Below, piece after piece: positions 26,342 to 35,400 of a stretch of DNA of 64,000 nucleotides (positions within the stretch are counted from its first letter, which is position 1; each line of letters opens with the position of its first letter). Under the pieces are notes generated by a model. The model was not told the origin of the DNA and made no database searches. It saw only the letters and a program-made list of their open reading frames with translations. The stretch is taken from contig NZ_PSNW01000005.1 in the NCBI RefSeq assembly GCF_002930645.1, positions 124,001 through 188,000 of the forward strand. Direction: 5' to 3'. Source of the DNA: Solimonas fluminis (lineage in GTDB: Bacteria > Pseudomonadota > Gammaproteobacteria > Nevskiales > Nevskiaceae). The position numbers were made by a program, and so were the translations under genes.

Positions 26342-28126
26342 ATGCGTGTCCTGATCCGCAGCTTCCAGCAGCAGGGCGATCAACGCATCGCCACCGAGCG
26401 CGGCCTGATCGGCGAGCGCCTGACCATCGGCCGCGGCACCAACCAGGACGTCTACACGCCCGACCTGCGCGCCGCGCTGGCCCATGCCGAGATCGTGCAC
26501 GACCGCCGCGGCCCGCTGCTGATCGCCAAGTCCGCCAACGGCGTCTGGATCAACGGCGCACCTGTCGAGAGCGCCAAGCTGGAGGCCGGCGACATCATCG
26601 AGGTCGGCCGTTTCCGCCTCGAGGTCCTGGCCGTGGGCGGCGTGCCCGAGCTGGTGCTGGGCTACGAGGAAAAGCTCAGCCAGGCCGCCGACCTGCAGGC
26701 CCGCAAGGCCTCGCTGAAGACGCGGCTGAGCCACACCCGCCTGTCGCTGCGCGGCATGGCCTGGGGGCTGATGCTGCTGATGCTGGCCGTCGGCCTGCTG
26801 CTGCCGCTGGCCCTGCGCTACGGCAGCAGCCCGGCGGGCGAAACGCCGCGCGACCGCTCGCTGGCGCAGTCCGGCATTCCCTTCGACGATTCGGTCTGGC
26901 TGTCGGGCCCGGTCAGCAGCGTGCACCGCTACTTCGTGGAGGACTGCGCCGCCTGCCACGAGAAGCCCTTCCGCCAGGTGCGCGACAGCGCCTGCCTGGC
27001 CTGCCACAAGGACATGGCGCAGCACAGCGACGATCCGGCGATCCTCGACCACCCGGCCTTCTCCGGACAGCAGTGCACCGACTGCCACCGCGAGCACAAC
27101 GGCACGCACGGCGTGAACGCGCAGTCGCCGACCCTATGCACCGACTGCCATGCCAACCCCGACAAGGAGTTCGCCGCGGCCCGGCTGGCGCCGGCCTCCA
27201 GCTTCAGCAAGGCGCACCCGGAGTTCGCGCCGCGCATCGCCGCGTTCGACGCCAAGACCGGCAAGTTCAGCTTTGCCAAGCAGCGCCAGCCGCCGGCGAC
27301 GCTGCGCGAGGCCACCAACCTGATCTATCCGCATGACGTCCACCTCAATCCCAAGGGCATCGACTCGCCCGAGGGCAAGGTGGTGATGCAGTGCGCCGAT
27401 TGCCACCAGCCCGACTCTCGCGGCGTCAGCTTCGAGCCGGTGAACATGGAGAAGCACTGCTCCAGCTGCCACCGCCTGGACTTCGACCCGGACGATCCGG
27501 ACCGCGAGCTGCCGCACGGCCGGCCCGAGCAGATCCAGGGCGTGGTGCGCGACTACTACTACGCCAAGGCACTGCAGGGCGGCGTCATGGACGGCAAGGC
27601 CCCGGCCGTGGTGCGCGAGCGCCGCCGGCCCGGCGAGACGCTGCCGCGCGACGGCGCCCGCGCCGCGCTGGACTGGGCCGACGGCCGCGCGCGCCAGACC
27701 ATGGTCGACGTGTTCGAGCGCCGCACCTGCCACTACTGCCACCAGGTGCAGCGCAGCGACGACCCGTCCAAGCCCTGGACCGTCGCGCCGGTGAACCTGC
27801 AGGAGCACGCGCTCGACGGCTCGCGCTTCGATCACGCCGCGCACCAGGCGCAGCCCTGCAGCGACTGCCACGGCGCGGACCGCTCCAAGACCAGCGCCGA
27901 CGTGCTGCTGCCCGACCTCAACAGCTGCCGCGACTGCCATGGCGACACCGGCAGCGACCGGCAGGTGCCCTCTGCCTGCACGCTCTGCCACGCCTTCCAC
28001 ATCGCCGGTTCGCATCATTTCGGCGGGCCCGCCAAGGGCCCGAAGCCTGACGACGCCGTGCATGGCGCGGGCAGCGCGAAACCGGCCAAGGCGCCTGGGG
28101 CCGCACCGAAGGAATCGCCGAAATGA
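26342..28126 (+). CDS. FHA domain - membrane helix - decaheme cytochrome c fusion
   Basis: 594 residues. Residues 1-100 form an FHA domain (LTIGRGTNQDV, then NGVWINGAPVESAKLEAGDIIEVG); 138-159 is one membrane helix; 200-550 carries ten CxxCH motifs starting at residues 202, 218, 245, 266, 351, 373, 463, 506, 529 and 546. Haem attachment occurs only in the periplasm, so the FHA domain must be cytosolic. FHA domains bind phosphothreonine peptides, and two Ser/Thr kinases are encoded later in this window. The haem region resembles cytochrome c3/c7-like chains. It starts 7 nt after the b-type gene and overlaps the next by ATGA. Confidence 0.9.
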   Translation: MRVLIRSFQQQGDQRIATERGLIGERLTIGRGTNQDVYTPDLRAALAHAEIVHDRRGPLLIAKSANGVWINGAPVESAKLEAGDIIEVGRFRLEVLAVGGVPELVLGYEEKLSQAADLQARKASLKTRLSHTRLSLRGMAWGLMLLMLAVGLLLPLALRYGSSPAGETPRDRSLAQSGIPFDDSVWLSGPVSSVHRYFVEDCAACHEKPFRQVRDSACLACHKDMAQHSDDPAILDHPAFSGQQCTDCHREHNGTHGVNAQSPTLCTDCHANPDKEFAAARLAPASSFSKAHPEFAPRIAAFDAKTGKFSFAKQRQPPATLREATNLIYPHDVHLNPKGIDSPEGKVVMQCADCHQPDSRGVSFEPVNMEKHCSSCHRLDFDPDDPDRELPHGRPEQIQGVVRDYYYAKALQGGVMDGKAPAVVRERRRPGETLPRDGARAALDWADGRARQTMVDVFERRTCHYCHQVQRSDDPSKPWTVAPVNLQEHALDGSRFDHAAHQAQPCSDCHGADRSKTSADVLLPDLNSCRDCHGDTGSDRQVPSACTLCHAFHIAGSHHFGGPAKGPKPDDAVHGAGSAKPAKAPGAAPKESPK

Positions 28127-30126
28127 TCCGCCGGGCTTCGCGCACGCTCGGCAGCCTCGCCGCGCTGGCCTTGCTGGCTGCCTGCGGCGGAGGCGGCGGG
28201 CCCGGTCCGGGCGGGGCCGGCATCGGCAACGGGCCGGCGCCCTGCTCCGGCCGCTGCCAGGACACGCCGACGCGGCTCACCGTGGCCGACATCCAGCAGA
28301 TCATCGCCCAGGGCGTGCAGGAGGCGCAGGCACGCAGCGCTCCCGCCACCATCGTCGTCATCGACCGCGTCGGCAACGTGCTGGCGGCCTACCAGATGAC
28401 CGGGGCGCCGCCCACCATCCGCATCACCTCCGGCACCGGCGCCAGCGGCGGCATCGACGGCGTGGAGATCGTGCCGTCCACGCTCGGCGCCATCGCCAAG
28501 GCCCTGACCGGCGCCTACTTCTCGTCGGAGGGCAATGCCTTCTCGACGCGCACCGCCAACCAGATCATCCAGGAGCACTTCAACCTGGAGGAACGCTTCA
28601 CGCCGGGCGGCCCGCTGTTCGGCGTGCAGATCAGCCAGCTGCCCTGCTCCGACATCTCGCGCCGCTACAACGGCGTGGGCGTGGACCCCGGCCCGCACCG
28701 CTCGCCGATCGGCTTCGCCGCCGACCCCGGCGGCCTGCCGCTGTACAAGGAAGGCACCGTGGTCGGCGCGGTGGCGGTGATCGCCGACGGCGTCTATGGC
28801 CTGGTGAAGGACGATCTCGGCACCGACCGCAACCTCGACGAGCTGATCGCCGTGGCCGCCAGCTTCGGCTTCGGCGCGCCGCGTGACCGCCGCGCCGACG
28901 TCATCACGCTCGACGGCAAGACGCTGCGCTACGCCAACGTCGACTTCGACGACCTCGCGCGGGACCCGGCCACCGCGCCCGCCTTCGCCACGCTGACGCC
29001 CGCGGTCGGCAGCCTGGTCGCGATCCGCGGCTACGCCGACCCGGTGATCCGCGCCGGCACCGCCTTCGGCCAGGCGGACTCGGGCATCCGCCCGGCCAGC
29101 CTCGTCGCCGAGCCGGAGCTCGCCGCCGTCGACGGCTTCGTGCTGGTGGACGAGCTCAACAACCGCCGCTTCCCGCCCGTCAACGGCACCGACGGCCTGC
29201 TGACGCAGCAGGAGGTCAAGGACCTGCTGTCCACCTCCGTCGCGCTGGCCAACCGCACGCGCAGCCAGGTGCGCCGCCCGTTGGGCGCCAGCGCCGGCAT
29301 CCACGTGGTGATCGTCGATACCAATGGCGCGGTGATCGGCGTGGCACGCACGCGCGATGCCCTGGTCGACGCCACCGACGTCACCGTGCAGAAGGCGCGC
29401 ACCTCGATCCTGTTCTCGGCCGCCGGCTCGGGCACCGCGCTGCAGGCCCTGCCCGACGCCGAGTACCTCGCGCCGGGCCCCGCCGTCGCCAGCCTGCGCA
29501 CCGAATCCATCGGCCAGTACGTCACCGCCTTCCGCAGCTTCCTCGGCCAGCCCGCCGGCCTGGACGACGGTGCCTTCGCCTGGTCCACGCGCGCGGTCGG
29601 CAACATCTCCCGCCCCTTCTTCCCCGACGGCATCGACGGCAAGCCGCCGGGTCCGCTGAGCAAGCCGCCGGGCGAGTGGAGCATCTTCTCCACCGGCCTG
29701 GAGCTGGACCTGGTCTACAACGCGGTGATCCGCCACATCGCCTTCGTCGTCGGCCTGGCCGCCACCGATGTCGGCGTCGGCTGCACCGGCTACCAGGGTG
29801 TCTCGGCGGGCTTCGAGCCGGTGGTGAACCCGATCCCGAAGATCGCCAACGGCATCACCCTGTTCGCCGGCGGCTTCCCGATCTACCGCGGCGGCACCCT
29901 GGTGGGCGCCATCGGCCTGTCCGGCGACGGCCTGGAGCAGGACGACTTCCTGCCCTTCCTCGCCAGCGATGCGGTCGGCAAGCTGCCCGGCGGGTCCATC
30001 GGCAATGCGCCCAAGGCGGTCCGTGCCGACCAGATCCGCGTGGGCGACGTGAACCTGCGCTATCTCGTCTGCCCGCCCAAGCCCTTCCTCGACAGCAACG
30101 AGCAGAGCGTCTGCGCCGGCCTATGA
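28123..30126 (+). CDS. Lipoprotein with two GlcG/HbpS-type (DUF336) domains
   Basis: 667 residues. The signal sequence ends in a lipobox (LLAAC) followed by a glycine-rich linker. A GlcG/HbpS-like domain begins near residue 48 (TVADIQQIIAQGVQEA..IVVIDRVGNVLAAYQM) and a second near residue 360 (LLTQQEVKDLLSTSVALANR..VVIVDTNGAVIGVARTRD); a third partial unit (FPIYRGGTLVGAIGLSGDGLEQDD) completes the C-terminus. HbpS from this family binds haem; most members are uncharacterised. No CxxCH motif is present. Its place between cytochrome genes suggests haem delivery or structural support at the envelope. Both ends overlap neighbours by ATGA. Confidence 0.82.
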   Translation: MIRRASRTLGSLAALALLAACGGGGGPGPGGAGIGNGPAPCSGRCQDTPTRLTVADIQQIIAQGVQEAQARSAPATIVVIDRVGNVLAAYQMTGAPPTIRITSGTGASGGIDGVEIVPSTLGAIAKALTGAYFSSEGNAFSTRTANQIIQEHFNLEERFTPGGPLFGVQISQLPCSDISRRYNGVGVDPGPHRSPIGFAADPGGLPLYKEGTVVGAVAVIADGVYGLVKDDLGTDRNLDELIAVAASFGFGAPRDRRADVITLDGKTLRYANVDFDDLARDPATAPAFATLTPAVGSLVAIRGYADPVIRAGTAFGQADSGIRPASLVAEPELAAVDGFVLVDELNNRRFPPVNGTDGLLTQQEVKDLLSTSVALANRTRSQVRRPLGASAGIHVVIVDTNGAVIGVARTRDALVDATDVTVQKARTSILFSAAGSGTALQALPDAEYLAPGPAVASLRTESIGQYVTAFRSFLGQPAGLDDGAFAWSTRAVGNISRPFFPDGIDGKPPGPLSKPPGEWSIFSTGLELDLVYNAVIRHIAFVVGLAATDVGVGCTGYQGVSAGFEPVVNPIPKIANGITLFAGGFPIYRGGTLVGAIGLSGDGLEQDDFLPFLASDAVGKLPGGSIGNAPKAVRADQIRVGDVNLRYLVCPPKPFLDSNEQSVCAGL

Positions 30127-32408
30127 GAATCCCGCCCTTCCGCAAGCTGGCCGTCGCCGCGCTGCTGGGCAGCAGCCTGTCGGTGCAGGCCGCCGCGGAG
30201 CCGTATCTCTATGGTCCGGTCCGCAGCGGCGAGCAGCTCGCGCGCATCGCCTGGGAACTGCGCCCGGACAAGACCCGCATCGGCACCTGGCAGATGACCG
30301 CCGCGCTGTACCGCGCCAATCCCCGCTCCTTCATCGGGGGCGACATGGAGCGGCTGCGCCCGGGCGCGATGCTGGTGGTGCCCGCGGACGAGGACGTCCG
30401 CCGCGTCGATCCGGAACTGGCGCGGCAGCTCGCGCGCGAGCCGCAGAACGCGCAGGCCCTGCTGGGTGCCGCGGCCCTGCCGGCACCCGCTGCTCCGGCG
30501 CCGGCTGCGGAAGCTGCCGCCGCGCCCGCTGCCGCGGTGGGGCTGACGCTGGCGCCCGCCTCGGTCCCTGCGGCCGCGCCCGCCGCGGAGCCGCCCGCTG
30601 CGGCCACGGCCAAGGTGGTTCCGGCCTGGGCGCCCGATCCTTCGCCGGTATCGCCGCCCGCGATCCCGCCGGCCGTGCCCGCCCAGCCCCCGGGGCTCGC
30701 CGCGGCACCCGCGCCGATCGTGCCGCCCGAGCGCCGCCGTCCCGACGCCGATGCGCGCCAGATTCCGCCCGATACCGAGCCGCTGCCCGACCCCAACCGC
30801 CTGAGCCGGCTGGCGCCGGTGGCGATGCCCGAGCCCTGGAAGCAGTACGACAAGATGCCGGTGCCGGACCGCTGGCGCATCCTCAACTCGCTGGGCATCG
30901 TGCCGCAGCGCTGGTGGGACCCGTACAACCAGAACACCTGGAAGGGCGACAAGCCGATCTACAAGAACGAGCACTTCGTCTCGTTCAACGCCACGCTCGA
31001 CAGCGTCTACGAATACCGCGAGCAGCCGACCCCGATCGGCGGCAACGGCACCGGCGAAGGCGGCCTGGTGAACATCTTCGGCCGGCCGCAGCAATACACG
31101 CTGGCCAGCAACCTGATCCTGTCGGCGGCCTACATCAAGGGCGACACGGTCTACCGGCCGCCCGACATCGAGCTGCGCTTCACCCCGGTGCTGAACTACA
31201 ACTACACCGCGGTGCAGGAAGCCGGCGCCATCAACATCAACCCGGCCAAGGGCCTCGACCGCCGCGATTCCTTCGTCGGCATCCAGGAACTGTTCGCCGA
31301 CTTCGACCTGCGCGCCGTCTCCGACCGCTACGACTTCGACAGCATCCGCTTCGGCATCCAGCCCTTCTCCAGCGACTTTCGCGGCTTCCTGTTCCAGGAC
31401 AGCCAGCTCGGCGTGCGCCTGTTCGGCACCCGCGACAACAACCGCTACCAATACAACCTGGGCTGGTTCCGCCGCCTGGAGAAGGACACCAACAGCGGCC
31501 TCAACGACATCGGCGCCGCGCTGCGCGACGACGACCTCTTCGTGTTCAGCCTCTACCGCCAGGACCTGCCGGTCTACGGCTTCACCTCGCAGGGCATCGT
31601 CGCCTACAACCGCAACCGCGACAGCGGCCGCTTCTACGACAAGAACGGCTTCCTGCAGCGGCCCGCGGCCATCGGCACCGAAACCATCCGCGAGTACGAC
31701 GTGGTCTACCTCGGCTACAACGGCGACGGGCACTTCGGCCGCCTCAACCTGACCACCTCGGCCTACGCCGCGCTGGGCCGCCAGGACCGCGGCGTGTTCT
31801 TCGACGACACGCGCGACATCCGCGGCTTCTTCGCCGCGGCGGAAGCCTCCTACGACATGGACTGGATGCGCTTCCGCCTGAGTGCGCTCTACGGCAGCGG
31901 CGACCGCGACCCCTACGACGACACCGCCAGCGGCTACGACGCCATCTTCGAGAACCCGATCTTCGCCGGCGCCGACACCAGCTTCTGGATCCGCCGCCCG
32001 GTGCCCCTGATCGGCGGCGGCGGCGTGGCGCTGTCGCAGGTCAACGGCGTGCTCGCCAACCTGCGTCCGAGCAAGGAGTTCGGCCAGTCCAACTTCGAGA
32101 ACCCGGGCATCGTGCTGGTCGGCGTCGGCGCCGACTTCGACGTGCTGCCCCAGCTGCGCATCTTCGGCAATGCCAACTACCTGCGCTTCGACGACACCGC
32201 CATCCTCGAACTGATGCGCAGCCAGGGCGGCATCGGCCGCGAGATCGGATGGGACCTGTCGGTGGCGGCCATCTGGCGGCCCTTCTTCACCCAGAACATC
32301 ATCGTGCGCGTCTCCGGGGCCGTGCTGCTGCCCGGCGAAGGCTTCCGCGCGCTCTACCCCGACGAGGACGGCTACTCCGTGCTCGCCAACCTGATCTTCT
32401 CCTACTGA
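30123..32408 (+). CDS. FimV-like LysM domain fused to an outer-membrane beta-barrel
   Basis: 761 residues with a signal peptide (1-22). Residues about 25-95 match the FimV N-terminal LysM-like domain (YGPVRSGEQLARIAWELRPD..ALYRANPRSFIGG..LRPGAMLVVP), which binds peptidoglycan. A Pro/Ala linker spans about 115-230. From about 285 to the end alternating aromatic strands and turns with many Arg/Asp/Tyr (YDFDSIRFGIQPFSSDFRGF, LGVRLFGTRDNNRYQYNLGW) and the end YSVLANLIFSY indicate a barrel. It would be the outer-membrane pore of this operon, tied to the cell wall. The barrel family is unknown to me; it is smaller than MtrB-type barrels as I remember them. Confidence 0.8.
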   Translation: MRIPPFRKLAVAALLGSSLSVQAAAEPYLYGPVRSGEQLARIAWELRPDKTRIGTWQMTAALYRANPRSFIGGDMERLRPGAMLVVPADEDVRRVDPELARQLAREPQNAQALLGAAALPAPAAPAPAAEAAAAPAAAVGLTLAPASVPAAAPAAEPPAAATAKVVPAWAPDPSPVSPPAIPPAVPAQPPGLAAAPAPIVPPERRRPDADARQIPPDTEPLPDPNRLSRLAPVAMPEPWKQYDKMPVPDRWRILNSLGIVPQRWWDPYNQNTWKGDKPIYKNEHFVSFNATLDSVYEYREQPTPIGGNGTGEGGLVNIFGRPQQYTLASNLILSAAYIKGDTVYRPPDIELRFTPVLNYNYTAVQEAGAININPAKGLDRRDSFVGIQELFADFDLRAVSDRYDFDSIRFGIQPFSSDFRGFLFQDSQLGVRLFGTRDNNRYQYNLGWFRRLEKDTNSGLNDIGAALRDDDLFVFSLYRQDLPVYGFTSQGIVAYNRNRDSGRFYDKNGFLQRPAAIGTETIREYDVVYLGYNGDGHFGRLNLTTSAYAALGRQDRGVFFDDTRDIRGFFAAAEASYDMDWMRFRLSALYGSGDRDPYDDTASGYDAIFENPIFAGADTSFWIRRPVPLIGGGGVALSQVNGVLANLRPSKEFGQSNFENPGIVLVGVGADFDVLPQLRIFGNANYLRFDDTAILELMRSQGGIGREIGWDLSVAAIWRPFFTQNIIVRVSGAVLLPGEGFRALYPDEDGYSVLANLIFSY

Positions 32409-32409
32409 C

Positions 32410-35400
32410 ATGCGCCTGCTCGCCGCCCTGCTGCTGATCGCACTGACCGGACCGGCAATCGCCTCCGGCGGCGAAAAGCCCGTGGAACGCAGCTACGTCA
32501 TCGCCGACTTCGCGCCGCGCTTCCAGCGCCAGGACCAGGCCGACGCCAAGTCGGCCGGCTGCCAGTCCTGCCATACCGCCAGCGACCAGCACACCATGCA
32601 TGCCAACCCGGCCGTGGTGCTGGGCTGCACCGACTGCCACGGCGGCAACGCGCGGGTCTTCGTGGACCCGGGTCTGGACCGCCAGGCGCCGGCCTATCTC
32701 GACACGCTGGCCAAGGCCCACGTGCTGCCGCGCTACCCCAAGGCCTGGAACTGGCCGTCCAGCCGCAACCCGGAACACAGCTTCGCCCTGCTCAACCAGG
32801 AAGCGCCGGAGTTCATCCGCTTCGTCAACCCGGGCGACTACCGCGTCACGCGCGAGGCCTGCGGCTCCTGCCACCTGCCGATCATCGAGGCCGCCGAGCG
32901 CAGCCTGATGTCCACCGGCGCCATGCTCTGGGGCGGCGCCGCGTACAACAACGGCATCCTGCCGTTCAAGCGCTACGTCACCGGCGAGTCCTACACCCGC
33001 GAAGGCATCCAGGCGCGCCTCGACGCCCCGGTGAAGCCCGACGACAACATGAAGAAGAAGGGCGTGCTGGAAGCGCTCTACCCGATGCCGGCCTGGGAGG
33101 TCGTGCCGCCGTCCGACATCTTCCGCGTGTTCGAGCGCGGCGGCCGCAACATCTTCAGCCTGTTCCCGGAAACCGGCAATCCCGGCACCGGCGGCAACAT
33201 CCAGCGCCTGGAGGAGCCGGGCCGCCCCGACCTCAAGCAGTCCAACCGCGGCCCCGGCACCGGCCTGCGCATCGCCGTGCCCGTGCTGAACATCCACAAG
33301 ACCCGCCTCAACGACCCCTTCTCCTGGTTCCTGGGCACCAACGACCAGCCGGGCGACTACCGGTCCTCCGGCTGCTCCGGCTGCCACGTGGTCTATGCCA
33401 ACGACCGCGACCCTCGGCATTCCGGCGGCTACGCCGCCGCGGGCCACACCGGCAAGACGCAGACCCGCGACCCCACGATCCCCAGGGACGAGGAAGGCCA
33501 CCCGCTCAAGCACGTCTTCACCCGTGCCATCCCCACCAGCCAGTGCATGATCTGCCACATGCACCAGCCGAACATCTTCCTCAACTCGATGCTCGGCTAC
33601 ACCATGTGGGACTACGAGACCGGGGCCGACCAGATGTGGCCCAAGAAGCAGAAGTACCCGGACAGCGCCGAGATCCACAAGATCAACATGCGCAATCCCG
33701 AGGAAGCGGCGATCCGCGGCAACTGGGGCAAGCGCGAATTCCTCGACAAGGTCTCCGAGCTGAACCCGGACATCAAGGACACCCAGTTCGCCGACTACCA
33801 CGGCCACGGCTGGAACTTCCGCGCCATCCACAAGCGCGACCGCAAGGGCAACCTGCTCGACAAGGACGGCAACATCGTCGCCGACGACGACCCCAGGAAG
33901 TTCAGCAAGGCCGTGCACCTGTCGTCGATCCACGTCGACGTCGGCATGCACTGCGTAGACTGCCACTTCTCCCAGGATGCCCACGGCAACGGCCACATCT
34001 ACGGCGAAGTGGCGCAGGCCGTGGAGATCGACTGCCAGGACTGCCACGGCACCGCCGACCGCTATCCCACGCTGAAGACCTCCGGTCCCGCCGCCCCGCC
34101 CGGCGGCAGCGACATGGCGCGCCTGCGCGTGCAGGACGGCCGCAAGCGCTTCGAGTGGCGCGGCAACAAGCTGTTCCAGCGCTCCGCACTGGACCCGAAG
34201 AAGGAATGGGAGGTGTCGCTGGTCAAGGACTCCGTGACCCCCGGCAACGCGCACTACAACGAAAAGGCCGCGCGCGCCAAGCTGATGTCCAAGGATACGG
34301 TCGACCAGCTCTTCGGCCTGGACGTGTCGCGCGAGAACCGCGCCCACAAGGACGACGAGGTGATGTGCATCACCTGCCACACGTCCTGGACCACCTCCTG
34401 CTTCGGCTGCCACCTGCCGATCCAGGCCAACTGGAAGACCCCGCGCAACCACTTCGAAGGCGGCGACAGCCGCAACTACGCCACCTACAACCCGCAGGTG
34501 GTGCGCGACGACTTCTACATGATCGGCAAGCACGGCGAGGCCAAGGGCAACCGCATCGCGCCGATCCGCTCCACCTCGGCCCTGGTGCTGTCGTCCACCA
34601 ACGCCAGCCGCGAGCGCATCTACATCCAGCAGGCGCCGGTGGCCGCCAGCGGCCATTCCTCGCAGGCCTTCGCGCCGCATTACCCGCATACCGAGCGCAA
34701 GACCGAGACCAAGACCTGCGAGGACTGCCATCTGTCGAAGAGCGGCGACAACAACGCCTGGATGACCTCGCTGCTGGGCCTGGGCACCAACTTCGTCAGC
34801 TTCGTCGGCTTCAACGCCTGGCTGGGCCTCGAAGGCGGCGTGGAGGCCGTGCAGGTCACCGAGTGGGACGAGCCGCAGGCCGTGATCGGGTCCTACCTGC
34901 ACCGCTACGCCTACCCCGACTGGTACAAGGCCCACGAGGGCCGCGGCCGCGAACTGACGACCGCCCACGACCATTCCGCCCGCGGCCCGGTGCAGTGCCT
35001 GCAGCTGCGCGGCGAATACCTCTACGTGGCCGAAGGCAAGGGCGGCATGCGCGCCTTCGATGTCGCCAGCATCGCCAACAAGGGCTTCTCGCAGCGCATC
35101 ATCACCGCGCCGTTCTCGCTGCTGGGCCAGGACATCCACATCGGCTCGAAGAACGCCAGCTGCGTCGCCCTGCCCACCAACCAGCCGATCAACCCGCTGC
35201 GCAACCAGGGCGACCTGATGCGCATCGTCAACCAGGAACAGCCCTTCCACCCGATCTACCACTACGCCGTCATCAGCGACACGGTGGAAGGCCTGATCCT
35301 GGTCAACGTCGATACCCTGCAGGACGGCGAGCCGCGCAACAACGACCTCAAGCGCGCCCTCACCTGGGACGGCGGCGGCGCGCTCAAGGGCGCGCGCCAC

